A stretch of DNA of 64,000 nucleotides, taken from contig NC_058338.1 in NCBI RefSeq assembly GCF_905475395.1, forward strand, positions 96,519,435 to 96,583,434, in the 5' to 3' direction. The DNA comes from Chrysoperla carnea (lineage: Eukaryota; Arthropoda; Insecta; Neuroptera; Chrysopidae). Positions 1 through 21,100 of this stretch are shown here, piece after piece (the stretch's first letter is position 1; every line of letters starts with the position of its first letter). Below the pieces are notes generated by a model, which saw only the letters and a list, made by a program, of their open reading frames with translations, searched no databases and was not told where the DNA came from. The position numbers and the translations under genes were made by a program.

Positions 1-423
1 AATTCTAGAAGAATGAGTATAAGTCTAAAGAAACTCTGAAACATTCTGAAAAAGTATGAAAATATCTATATAAAACTTTTAAGCAATTTGAAGACTGCAT
101 TTATAAAAGTTTTTAGACTCTTCTAGAAGACATTTTCAAAATTAATCAGAGATCTCATGAAAATTTAGCTAAAGTAAGAGTAAGACTTTTTAAGGTAAAT
201 GTACCATATTACGGGATGTTCAGGCATAATGCACTTTGAAGTTGATTATTGAAATTAATATTTCCACTATAAAAATTGATTTGTCGTACAAAATGAATTA
301 TTGAGAAGTTAATTTTCTGGATTTCGCGTTTGTATGAGTTTTTTTTAATGTACGTAATTACGATTATTGAGTATTTTCATATAAAATTTGATTAAAAAAT
401 AAAAAATTTTAATTTTTAATTAT

Positions 424-450
424 TAAAAAAAAAAAAAAAAAAAAAAAAAT
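424..450. repeat. Poly-A tract
   Basis: About 25 consecutive A's. Confidence 0.9.
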
Positions 451-498
451 ATTACATATTATATTGCGGAATACTAATGGTAATAAATCACAGAAAAG

Positions 499-836
499 GG
501 GTGTGTTCCGTAATATTCACCAGTTTTCTGGCCAGTGTTGATGATGTCATAAACCGACGTCATACTGGTGAATCGTTCCGAAATATACTGGCCAGTGCGT
601 GTATATATATTCTTAAAAATATCTTCTTATTGTATTCGTCAATTACGGGTAAGTCTTTTTCAGACGATTATTCCTTCTTAATGGGCAATAAATAAATAAA
701 TTTCTTGCACAATACCCGGTGAACACATGTACACTGTCATGCCCGTTTTACCAGTACAATATGGCGTAGTATACCATTACAATATGGCGTCGATTTCGGA
801 CGTCATGAATACTGGTGAATAGTACAGAACACACCC
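499..836. mobile_element. MITE family M1 (GGGTGTGTTCC termini)
   Basis: This is 338 bases with ~28-base inverted ends (GGGTGTGTTCCGTAATATTC left; complement of GAATAGTACAGAACACACCC right). Internal CAATATGGCG and TTCACCAGT blocks recur. A second copy lies at 9530-11282. Confidence 0.8.
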
Positions 837-1257
837 ATTATAAATATATTCGTTATTAAATTAATTATTTTAGTAGAAACTGCTATTTTTTTTATTACTT
901 TAATAATAGTAAAAGTTATTTTAACAAAATAATCATTGAATACTAATTTAAATAACAAAACACAAACCAAATTTCAATTTCCTCCTTTACAATGTGATAC
1001 TCCCGGAATTGCATACATAAGTAAAAACTCTGCTCATTTTCCGAAAGTTAAAAATACATTATATACTTATCATAAAAAGCAAGTATTAATTAGAATTAAT
1101 TAGACATATTAAAAAAAATATATATATATTCTACCGTAAGTCTACCGTAATTAGGGAAAATAAGAAGTAATTATTTTTAACTCTCATTGTAAATTGGTGT
1201 TATAATTATAAAAATATTTTATACCAACAGAAGCAGTAGATACCGTAGATTTTTGTG

Positions 1258-1260
<3 letters not shown>

Positions 1261-1316
<56 letters not shown>
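1261..1316. repeat. TA microsatellite
   Basis: Continuous TA dinucleotide repeat of about 56 bases. Confidence 0.95.
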
Positions 1317-1322
<6 letters not shown>

Positions 1323-1638
1323 TATCTTATCTGGTTTCTAAATAAATTTCCTGGCAACTTTATTCCTTACAAAAAGTATTAAATATGATAAAAACCAACA
1401 GTAATAAATTTTTTGAAAATCTTAAATGTTTTAAATTTTACTGATTACTTCTGAAAAAGTCCTACTGTTACTTTAACTAAATTTTTATGAAATATCTTAT
1501 TAATTCTGACTTACTCTTTCTTCTAGAATTGTTTTTCAGAACACTGCAAGACTAAATTAGACTATAGGCAGAGAAATATTTGGACCAAGATATATCTGAA
1601 ACATATACCAGATAAAAATATTTTTGTATTCAAAATAC

Positions 1639-2346
1639 CTTTTGATGTTCGTTACATAATTCTATACTTTCAAATTTCTGGCCACACATTTTACATATTG
1701 TATGTTCTTTTAAATGATCTTTTAGAACATTTTTACAACCTAAATCTTGTTTACACAGTTTACAACGATTTACTTCCGGTGAATGGTTTTTTATATCTTC
1801 TAGCGATTGAAAAACTTCATTACAGTACATACATTTCATAGTTTTAGAATGTATTCGTTTTTGATGAATATAAAATTTTGTTTTTAAATGAAATCTCATT
1901 TCACATTCTTCACATTTATATTTTTTAATTTTACGATACTTATCTGAAACGTTGTTTTTTAACTTTTTCTTCTTTAGTCTCAAAGAAATGTTATCATTGA
2001 TATTCTTAATTTCATCTTTTTTATTTTTATTTAATTCTTTGTTTGTATTTTTATTTAATTCTTCTGAAATGAATTCTTTTTTTATAATTTCATTTGTAGT
2101 TTTTGCATGTTCATTTTCAGATGCTTCGTCCGATTTATAAAAATTAAAAGAATTATCTTCGTTTTTAAAATCATCATCTTCGTCAATCGAAACTTCTACT
2201 TTTATGTTCGGTTGTGCGTTTCGTTTAATAATTTCTTCTAATAATTTTTCAGTTGATAAATATTGTATTTTAAATTTATAAGATTGTTCTAAGTATTTTA
2301 GACATTCGGAGCACAATTTTTTTGGTAATAAATCATCAGAAGATAT
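1639..2346 (-). CDS. Gene A exon 2 (ZAD C-terminal half, linker, fingers 1-4)
   Basis: The acceptor TTTTATAG precedes ISSDDLLPKKLCSEC, the conserved second ZAD Cys pair. The frame stays open for 236 codons to NEHQK and a GTATTT donor, a weaker donor than the GTAATT or GTAAGT of the paralogues. Confidence 0.83.
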
Positions 2347-4832
2347 CTATAAAATTAAATACAAAGTTCTATTTCAGTTGTACTATATTCAATTTTTATT
2401 AGAAATAAGAATTTTGAAGGTAGTACGAGCACCAAGGCAATTTTAGATTTAGGATTGAACTTATTTTTACTTTATTTTCAACTTTTATCATGAATTTTGG
2501 TTATAATATCATGAATGTAGATTGTAGACGAAAAATAAGAATACAATATTTAGATATCTGTATTGGTTTTCGAAATATTGAAAGCTTAATAATTAAACAA
2601 AATTTCCAATTTTAGATATTTTGAAAATTATTCCAGATATAGAAAAATTTTATTCTTACTTTTCGTCTTGTCAAGTTATAACATAATTTACCATCAAAAT
2701 TGAAATACATATTATTTAAATATATATATCCCCATTCCCCACTACCGTGGTCATACATTCTTAATTAGTCAGGCACAACGGTTTTTTTTTTCAATTATTT
2801 ATTAAACTTTTAACTTTAATTTATATAGTTTTTTAACTTCCACCGACTAGTTTTGGAGAAATTTATAAATATATATCATCCATTTATCGGTTTACCATAA
2901 AACCAATGTCAAATATGCCTACTTTCGAAGTTATTAACTTTATTTAAATAATATTCATATAAAAAAATCAAGCTTTTTATTTAGAATTGCCTTGGTGATC
3001 GTACATCATTAAAGTTCAAAATCTTGAACAAAGGTTATCGTTTAAATATGCAAAATGTAGAATAATATAAAAGACGGGTATTCTTATTCTGTAATGCATG
3101 ATGAGAAATGTGTCCAGCGTTTGGCATATTAACTGCCAACTAAAGTACTTTCATGCTAACCTCCATAACTCCCATAATAAAAATAAATATTTTTATTATA
3201 TTTTATGGATATCTTAAGTATTCTTAATACTGAGAACGAGTAAATTAGTAATATCATTTAAAAAACAGGTTGTTATAATATTATTGCAAAAATCTAAACA
3301 ATTTATTTGCGAACAGTCCTTGTAGTAAGTACGTACGGATATATGCACTTCAAGAACTAAGAACAACAAAATATTGGTTCTCTGGTTGCACCGTTTCTTT
3401 AACAAGAATGTGAAGCTGTAAGGAAATGAATTTCTCCAAAACTTTATCTTAATGTTTAACAGCATTCCTGAATACTTCGTGTTAAAAGCTCATGAAAATT
3501 CTGCAAATGCAGTAATGATTTTCCATAGCTAATGAAAAGTTCTTCAGTTTTTTCCAGAAGTTGATATACTGCCTCACTAGGACGTTTTAAGTGACTACAA
3601 TTTATTGCATCTGTTCAATCAGAGCTTGCACTTGATAAAGGTACTATAGAATTAATTGCTCTTTCACATACTTCGCAATCAGAGGACGGTACAAATACTG
3701 CCCAACCACAAAGATAATACAGTCCGTATTTTTGAATTTCTGTTAATTCAAAGTTATCAGGTATTTCGATGATATATTGCGTTCATCAACTAAACAATTA
3801 AGCTCTTTAATTTTTTGACGCAGAAATTCGAATATATTATTGTTGTTATTATATATATTCGAACATTAGAATATACGTTTATCAATATAATGTTAATTTT
3901 TTCAGTCGCTAATTAATTATTAAAAAATATATTTATAGTTAGAGAGATGTACATATGATTTACTGATGGTCATGGTAACTATCTGCTGAGCCTTAAATAT
4001 GATAGTAGGTAATGTTCAAAGTCGCCCTGTAAGGTTCCTCGAATTTCTATGTGTCATATCCCCCCCCAGGGAATAATTTGTGTTTTTCAAAGTGCTGCCA
4101 AAAAAATCCCTGACCACTTGCTTTTCTGCCAGACATATTTTCCTGATCCTTTTGACATCCTCAACACAACCAAACAAGTTTTACAGTTTCCAGAACCATC
4201 ACTTCAAATTTGCCTACCGCGTAACGACATTTTCGGTTTTTTTGGCATAATTCGGGAATGGGACGATTTGTTGAGCTCAAACTTTGCAGGATGACTGTTC
4301 AGAATCACATCTAATGAATTATCAAACAAGCAGACAGTTTCCAGAATCATGACTTCGTGACAGTTTTTCAAATCTGCCCCTGGGGGGGGGAGGCAATATG
4401 ACACATAGAAATTCGAGAAACCTTACAAGGCGACTTGGAACATTACCTACTATCATATTTAAGGCTCAGCAGATAGTTACCATGACCATCAGTAAATCAT
4501 ATGTACATCTCTCTAACTATTATTATTATGAGTTGGTATGGAAGTACTTTGGTTGACAGTTGGTTAGCATGCTGGACACACTCGTGGCGGCGCAACCGCA
4601 TGAATGATTGGAATGCCTGCCTCTATACTGTCTTAGCAAAATGTAAACAAAGTAAGTTTATTTGTTTGTAACTTACGTGTACTGAAGCACATTCTTCTAA
4701 CATTTCTCTGTATGTTTTTATTAAATTTGGAAGTAGTGCAGTTTCAAACATCGAAATCATATTTTCTTTTTTGTTCAAACAAATCCTACAAACCATATCA
4801 AAATCGTTCAATCCAATAAGTTTATTCTCCAT
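1639..4832 (-). CDS. ZAD-C2H2 zinc-finger gene A, exons 1-2 (partial, continues past the left edge)
   Basis: This is the 5' part of a predicted nuclear DNA-binding protein. Exon 1 (4832-4677, 52 codons) carries the first ZAD Cys pair (C15, C18 in VCRIC). Exon 2 (2346-1639, 236 codons) carries the second pair (C64, C67), which completes the zinc-coordinating dimerisation domain. An acidic and Asn/Lys-rich linker follows, then finger 1 (YKCEEC...HQKRIH), an atypical finger (MKCMYC...) and two more fingers. The last ends at NEHQK, exactly where a donor GTATTT splits the finger in the paralogues. Junctions are CAC|GTAAGT and TTTTATAG|ATATC, both phase 0. The linker is about 30 residues longer than in B, C and D and holds a repeated LNKNTNKELNKNKK-like stretch. 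The linker motifs IKVE and IKKE fit the SUMO consensus (inference). Exons 3-5 should lie left of base 1. Its closest relative here is B. Confidence 0.83.
2417..3010. mobile_element. MITE family M2 (AAGGTAGTACGAGCACC termini)
   Basis: About 594 bases. The left end AAGGTAGTACGAGCACCAAG pairs with the right end CTTGGTGATCGTACATCATT in inverted form. It lies in intron 1 of gene A. A second copy, split by later insertions, spans 25533-27991. Confidence 0.78.
3097..4605. mobile_element. Inverted-end element T1, with a palindromic MITE inside
   Basis: The ends (GAAATGTGTCCAGCG... and its reversed partner ...GCTGGACACACTCG) match the better kept copy at 34885-36620. The interior 3110-3930 shows no gene. 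3936-4521 is a separate palindrome. Confidence 0.6.
3936..4521. mobile_element. Palindromic MITE in gene A intron 1
   Basis: The left arm TAGTTAGAGAGATGTACATA through GTGTCATATCCCCC is repeated in inverted order at 4385-4521 with few changes, arms about 130 bases each. Confidence 0.85.
4677..4832 (-). CDS. Gene A exon 1 (ZAD N-terminal half)
   Basis: Fifty-two codons start at an ATG followed by GAG AAT AAA, the same start as in B and D. They contain VCRIC and end ECASVH before a GTAAGT donor, phase 0. Confidence 0.85.
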
Positions 4833-6566
4833 AATTATACAAAAATTTCCTTCGTTAAAGGCATCACAGTTTATCTTCTATCTATAACTAAGGGTATATT
4901 TTTCAGGCTTTAGTCTTATATCTTAATATTACTTAAAAGTATTAAATTAAATTTTTTTTCTTCAAATCAGCATGAAATCAAATTCTAACAATGTCAAAGT
5001 GAGTTAACACTAATTACTAATTACTTTCGTACGATAACATGACACGGTAGGCATCCTTACTAAAAATGGATGGACATTAATTTATAAAATTAAAAAAGTG
5101 CATTTTGCAAATTTTTTAATTTATGTAGAAATTTATTATTTATTTAAATTTATATGTAAGAGTAGATTATTCGATTTTAATGTAAGTTATGATTTTAAAT
5201 CAGATCAGATAAAAATTTTGCATTTTGCACAAAATACTATCAAAAAGGTTCGTTTCCATAATGTCAAAATGTAGGTAGCTTTATATACATGTTTTCTTAT
5301 CGACGCCAGATGTCAACAATAGGAAAAAACATGGCCGCGCCCATATGAACAAGAAAATCGTTACCCCTTAATAACATCACAGTCTTTCGATTAAACAATT
5401 CATAATTAACTTTCAGTACTATTTTGTAATTTGAGCATAGCATGCCAACTAAAATTGTACCATTTTACCCACAAAATAATGAAAATAAAGAAATCAAATT
5501 TTGATTCACAGCTTTTCCTTATCAAATAGGCTTTCAGAAACACAAGAGCATTAACTCCATCATCTGATCGGCGGTTTGTTATTTTAGTGGCAATGTTTCC
5601 CGATAACGAGAAAACACGCTCATAGAGTCGATGTTGCCCAGTAGACTAGACTCATTTAATTGAATTACCTAGCGCGCGAAATTAATTTCTCGAGTTCTCA
5701 AGACGTTGAGGTTTTTCCATGTCTCGACAAAAGATAAATTTCTCGACAAATATCGAGCATAAACTTTTTGTTAAATCAAACTTATATGCATCTTATAAAT
5801 ATAAAAATATTACGTTCGTTTGTGTATTGCTTATTATGGACTCGAAAAGTTCTGCATCGATTGAGTTCAAATTTGTAATCGACATACAATCTGCTTCGAG
5901 GATGGTTGTTATCTATATTTAATAACTCTCAGGGGGTGGAAGAGTGGGGGTAGAAGTGGGGATGAAATTTTGTATATGGAAAATCCATGTAAATAATTGT
6001 CATGCTACTATAGTTTTTCTTGAGGTTTAAATATTAAAAAAGAGAATTCTAATTATTATTCTCACAAGCAGTATGTTATTCTATAAATCAAAAATCTGAA
6101 ACTATATTTAATCGTTGGTGGCAGGGTACAGCTAGTTTAATATATAAATATTATTACGATTTATTAATAAAATTTCTAGCTTAGTCATACTCTATTTAGA
6201 GTTTAAAATAAGAAATAATCAAATATCAGTAGTTTTCAAACACTTCCGTGCTATTATAATAATACGACTATTTGACAATGCAATAACAAACGATTTGATA
6301 CAAATAACATTTGTCTGAGAACCAGCACACTATAATAAAATACATTATTTGATAAAAGAAAACGGCTCTTTGACTATAAATCAAATAAGCACAGCAAAAA
6401 TTACAATTAATTGACAATAACTGAAGTCTGCTCAACTTAATTAGCTTAGATTTTGCAACTGTGGCGCTGACATCTTAACTTTAAAATCCAAGGATTTCAC
6501 GTCAATCTAATATAGGACTGCCAACAAATTTAATCTATGCCTACGCGAAGAAGTAGAAAAAAATAG
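4833..6566. other. Spacer between genes A and B; Helitron-like 3' end
   Basis: No gene seen. This stretch should contain the promoter of gene A (transcription leftward from near 4833). 5700-6137 ends GGGTACAGCTAGTTTAATAT, like the CTAGT 3' termini of insect Helitrons. 5300-5700 holds an unassigned stretch. Confidence 0.4.
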
Positions 6567-7132
6567 TTTTTATACCATGTATATATGAAATATACATAGT
6601 ATATTAAGTTTAGTCCAAAGTTTGTAACGCTTAAAAATAATGATGCTAGTAGGAAAAAAATTTTGTCATAGGTGTTCATAAAATCACCTAATTAGTCCAT
6701 TTCCGGTTGTCCGTCCGCCCGTCCGTCTGTGGACACGATAACTCAAAAACGAAAAATGATATCGAGCTGAAATTTTTACAGCGTACTCAGGACGTAAAAA
6801 GTGAGGTCAAGATCGTAAATGAGCATCATAGGTCAATTGGGTCTTGGGTCCGTAGGACCCATCTTGTAAACCGTTAGAGATAGAACAAAAGTTTAAATGT
6901 AAAAAAAGTTCCTTATCAAAAATTAAACAACTTTTGTTTGAAACATTTTTTCGTAAACATCACTGTTTACCCGTGAGGGCGCCAATTAGGCGGAAATTTT
7001 ATAATATGTACTATACTTGATTATCAGTTATGTATGTGTCACGTGTTTGTGTGTGTAATGTGATAAAGAAATCAACACTGACTATGCATGGTATTTCAAC
7101 AATTAACTCAGTCAATTGTTTGTTTTCACTTG
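6567..7132 (+). repeat. Interspersed repeat X, copy 1
   Basis: A ~560-base element from TTTTATACCATGTATATATG to TTTGTTTTCACTTG. Five copies share the core GTCCGTCCG, ATCGAGCTGAAATTTTTAC and AAACCGTTAGAGATAGAAC. It is non-coding and just downstream of gene B. Confidence 0.85.
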
Positions 7133-7256
7133 TTTTTATTTAAATTTAATAGCTTTTTCTAAATTATTAACATTTTATTCAAAATAAAAATACATACTAT
7201 AAAATTGAAAGATAGAAAAGCTTTTTAAAACCGATTTATGTTGAATTCATTGAACT

Positions 7257-16096
<8,840 letters not shown>

Positions 16097-16502
16097 AATT
16101 ATACTAACATTTCCTTTATTAAAATCGTAAATTTATTCGTATTCTTCGGATATTAACTTAAAGCCTAAATTTTTTCTTCATATGGAATATGAGAACTGGT
16201 TTTTTTGTTTTTGTAACTTTGTAAAAAGATACATTATTTTTAATAACCGCTAACTTTATCGAAAATATTGATAAAATCGACAAAAGCAATTTAAAACTTT
16301 TATAAAATCAATAATACCCAACCTTAGCGGATTAGACAACTATACAAGCATCTACATTCAAAAACTGGGCAATGAAATAATGAACTTGGAAAAGGGACTT
16401 ATTCCAAATTGAGATTTCAAAAGGATTGCAAACTCAAAATAAAAAAATTTTTAGCATTAAAGTAGATTTTGAAATTGAAAAATTATTTCATTTCATAGTT
16501 TA

Positions 16503-17026
16503 TTTTTATACCATGTATATATGAAATATACATAGTATATTAAGTTTAGTCCCAAGTTTGTAACGCTTAAAAATAATGATGCTAGGAAAAAAATTTTGTC
16601 CGTCCGTCCGTCCGTCCGTCTGTGGACACGATACCTCAAAAACAAAAATAGATATCGAGCTGAAATTTTTACTGCGTACTCAGGACGTAAAAAGTGAGGT
16701 CAAGTTCGTAAATGAGCATCATAGGTCAATTGTGTCTTGGGTCCGTAGGACCCATTTTGTAAACCGTTAGAGATAGAACAAAAGTTTAAGTGTAAAAAAT
16801 GTTCCTTATCAAAAATTAAACAACTTTTGTTTGAAACATTTTTTCGTAAACATCACTGTTTACCCGTGAGGGCGCCAATTAGGCGGAAATTTTATAATAT
16901 GTACTTTACTTGATTAACAGTTATGTATGTGTCACATGTTTTGTATGTGTAATGTGATAAAGAAATCAACACTGACTATGCATGGTATTTCAACAATTAA
17001 CTCAGTCAATTGTTTGTTTTCACTTG
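16503..17026 (+). repeat. Interspersed repeat X, copy 2
   Basis: Same element as 6567-7132. It contains a (GTCC)n stretch at about 16598-16621. It lies between genes B and C. Confidence 0.87.
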
Positions 17027-17300
17027 TTGGTTTTTAATTTTAGTTTTGATATTTTTATTTTTATTTAACCGTCAAAATCAGGTGATAAAATACTAGAATA
17101 TCTACTATACTACTATAAAACGTGAAAAACGCTAAAATAATAAATATTGTATAAAACTTGGAAATATTAACAACTTATTTATTAAATTATTCAAAAAATT
17201 ATTTTCCAAAAGATAATACAATTCGACACAAATGACGTACAAAAAAGTTTAACAATGTTTTAAACAATATTTAATATTTATACCCAAAGTAGAACAAATT

Positions 17301-17951
17301 ATATTCTAGTATATGGCACGTAAAAAATCTATGAACCCTAACTTTCTACCGCGTAGTAAATAAACACCTGAGTCATTGTGGAGCATTTACTCTCATAAGA
17401 CATATATATGGTACAACAGCCATTTTCGAGATAGAGGGGGGTGTATAAATCTGGAGAAAAAAAAGAACCATAACCGTCTGGAAGCAACGGTTAAGTCAAA
17501 GCATCCATTTTTTATAAATCGGAAAAAATAATGGGACCCAAAACTTGGCGGTTTTGGAGGGGGTAGGGTTGAAGCTTGGGGTTGAGTCGGTAAAAAAGTG
17601 GATTATAATCGGATAAACTCAAGTATGATTTTCTTTTTATAACAAGTACTTTTATGGCAAAATAGTGGCAGACACCGCAGACTGGCAGTATAATTTGTTT
17701 TACAGCAGTTTTCGGGCCTTCTTCCACGCTTGATTTCAAATTACCATCATACTGCCAGTCTGCCGTGTTTAGGGTCTACTTTTTTTTTCTGGTTTACCAC
17801 AATCTCCAGATTTCTACACCCTCCATATCGACTGTTCTGCCATATATATGTCTTATGAGAGAAAATGCTCCATATCGACTCACGACTTTATTTACTACGT
17901 GGCCGAAAATTAGGGTTCACGGATTTTTTTACGTGCCATATCCTAGAATAT
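17301..17951. mobile_element. Foldback element 3' of gene C
   Basis: ATATTCTAGTATATGGCACG is inverted at 17930-17951, with further paired blocks (CATATATATG, CTCTCATAAGAC). It reaches to within 32 bases of the gene C stop and contributes an AATAAA. Confidence 0.85.
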
Positions 17952-17982
17952 TACATTTTCATTTGCCTTACAGAAATACAAA

Positions 17983-18167
17983 TTAATCAGGCAATTCAAA
18001 TGAATGTGTTTTCATATGAGTGGTAAGTACATGTTTTTGGCTAAAACTCTTCTCACATCTACTACAACTAAAAGGTTTTTCTCCAGTATGAGTTCGTAAA
18101 TGTCTTTTTAAATTATTTGATTTCATAAATGCTTTATTACAGAACGTGCAAATACAATTTCGTTCAC
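17983..18167 (-). CDS. Gene C exon 5 (fingers 9-10 and C-terminus)
   Basis: This exon has no usable ATG of its own, so an ORF scan misses it. Acceptor ATTTTAG, then [10 protein letters not shown]...[16 protein letters not shown]...HMKTH and HSFELPD before TAA. Confidence 0.86.
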
Positions 18168-21100
18168 CTAAAATATCAAAATGATTTATATTATAAAATT
18201 AATTATATTTATAAAATTTGAATCAAAATATAACCAGTAACTTTGTACATCAGTCGAGCTTGCGTCAAATCCGGTAGTTCTGTTTTTTTGCAGATTTGTT
18301 TGTTGGTTGGCCCATTAAATAATCCATGTTCGTGAAAAATCGAAAAAACAGTGAATATTTCGCTTTTTTCAGATTTACGAAGGATTACGAAAAATCGGGA
18401 TCAAAATTCATTCAGAACGACAAAATATTGCAAAAAAATTGTGCGCAATTCTAAAAAAATTATAAAATTTGAAAGGCTTTATCGGAAACTATTGGTTCTA
18501 CAGAGACAATTCTAATCTTATACTTTAGCAAAGTCAACTTTAAAAACATCCTGAAAAAGTACTATCTTTTAGGGTTATAATCGCCAAAATCTGAAAAAAA
18601 AAAAGCGTGTGTGTACTTATGTGTGCGTTAGAAGTTATACTTCTTCGGTGTAACAAGATAAAAATCTTTTTAAAAATTTTATCTTTCAATATTTAGAACA
18701 ATTTAATTTTTTCGGCATTAAATATTATTATTATTTGTATCTATTCTTAATTTATTAATTTATTTATAAACTTATCACACATTAAATAAGAATGTGAAAA
18801 TTTATTTTAGTTTATGATGTAAATAAATAATACATACCGTGAACTAACCCCAAATTCTATAAACATATTCAAAGTAATATGTAAAAACTGTTCTTATCAC
18901 TTAAAATAATTACTCAAAGTAATATATAAAAACAATTATTATCACTTATAATCACAGTAAATTATTTTATAATATATTATGATATTATTTGAGAAAATAT
19001 GTATTTATGTATATTTTTATATATTTTATTCGGACTGATACAAAACACGTGTGGTAGGTTCAGAAATACTTAAATAAAGAAATATTGTGAATACAGTTGT
19101 CAGTTCTCACGCAAACATACGTAGATACTTACTTTTACTTTGTTGGTACCTTTATTTGAAAAACTAAAATGTTAACTGTAGCTAACTTCATCATGTCGGT
19201 TTTTCGTGACGGTGTGCGCGCGCACCGTAAAAATTTACCCTCATCATTTCTGCCTAACGCGCCAAAAGAAGTATAACTTCAAAAATGCTCACGGTTTTTT
19301 CGATTTTTGACAACGTTTGAACATCATAAAAAAGTTTGCAAAAAATCAGAACTACCGAATTTGACGTAAACTACACCCTACTTTCAGGTGACAAGGTTAC
19401 TGGATTAATAAAATTATAATGAATTTTACCAGTATGAATTTTTTCATGGTCACGTAAAGTATCTTTTCTCTTAAATTGTTTGTTACAAATATCACAAGTA
19501 TAATTTTTCCCATCTACATGTTGAGTTCGTTTATGATTTCGTAAATGAGCTTTGCTTTTAAATTTATTTTTACAAACATCACATTCAAATTTTCTTTCGT
19601 CTGAATGCTTTGTATAATGTTTCAGTAAGCTTGCACTGCTACTGAATCTTGCATCTAAGAATAAATTCAAGAATAATACGAAATTAAATATATGAAAATC
19701 AAATGAAATTGAAAATACTACCTAAAATATAGGGATAGGGATTAAATCTTCGAGTTAGTCTTGGATAACCCATAATTAAAATAGGTATTGATATCCGTAG
19801 GAACTTAAGATATTAGAGTAAATTTTTGAACTCTTGAACGATTCAATCGTTTGAGGATTAAATCCTTCTTAGGAACTATTAGTATATAACTCCTGCGTGT
19901 ATTCGTTCAACTTATTGACCACCTACTTGGAATAATATCCCGGTGGAAATATTTTCTACCAATAGTATAATTTAGTCTTGCAGTGTTCTGAAAAACAATT
20001 TTAGAAGAATGAGTAAGTCTAAAAAATTCTGAAACATTTTGAAAAAGTATGAAAAGATCTATGTAATATTAATTAAGCAGTTTGAAGACTGCATTATTAC
20101 AAGTTTTTGGAATTTTCTAGAAGACTTTTTCAGAATTAATCAAAGATTTAGCTAAATAAAGAAATTGAAAATTTGATGAAAATTTAACTAAATAAAGTAA
20201 GAGTAAGATTCTTTCAAAATTAATCAGTAATATTTAAAACATTTCAGATTTTCGAAAAATTAATTACTATTGATAATTGGGAGTTGCAACTCGCCAACTG
20301 CCGATAATAATTCGTACTAATTAAAATCAGAAGTAAGCCCAAAATCAATAGCTACAATTTTGACTACCAGATGGCAATACTTGTACTTTTGTCTTGTATT
20401 TTTATACCATGCATATTTGTAATATGCAAGGTATACTAAGTTTAGTCCCAAGTTTGTAACGCTTAAAAATATTAATGCTAAGAACAAAATTTTGGTATAG
20501 GTGTTTATAAAATCACCTAATTAGTCCATTTTCGGTTGTCTGTCCGTCTGTCTGCCAACACGATAACTCAAAAACGAAAAAAGATATCAAGCTGAAATTT
20601 TTACAGCGTAGGACGTAAAAAGTGAGGTCAAGTTCGTAAATGAGCAACATGGGTCAATTGGGTTTTGACCTATGGGGCCGTAGGACCCATCTTGTAAACC
20701 GTTAGAGATAGAACAAAAGTTTCAATGTGCAAAATTTTCCTTATAAAAAAATAAACAACTTTTGTTTGAAACATTTTTTCGTAAACATCACCGTTTACCC
20801 GTGAGGGCGCAAATTAGGCGTAAGTTGTATAGTATGTATTATATGGGGATATCAGTTACGTATGTGTGACATGTATTTATGTCTAACGTGATATAGTAAT
20901 CAACACTGTCTATGCACGGTATTTCAACAACTAACTCAGTCAATTGTTTGTTTTCACTTGTTTACAGTCAATTGGACAATCCTACTAAGGAAGACTCTAA
21001 TTGGAATATCTACCGATTCTAATTGGAACCATTTATAGGTCACTTTATAGACATAGATATTATACAGATGTACGGCTTCCACCGAAATATTTCCACCAGT

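Larger units (their letters stand above)
1..1594. mobile_element. Foldback element FB1, copy at the left edge (arms 1-220 and 1318-1594)
   Basis: Bases 1-220 match the left arm, and 1318-1594 the reversed right arm, of the complete copy at 39031-40425. Between the arms lie a MITE (499-836), a poly-A run (424-450), a TA microsatellite and unassigned AT-rich DNA (841-1260). It sits in gene A downstream of exon 2. Confidence 0.6.

Noticed and set aside
4049-4404. ORFs on both strands near 4.2 kb
   Set aside because: They are the centre of a palindromic MITE; no protein family is recognisable.
16576-16770. ORF with CPSVRPSVCGHD
   Set aside because: It is the translation of the GTCC-rich core of repeat X and is not conserved as a frame in the other copies.
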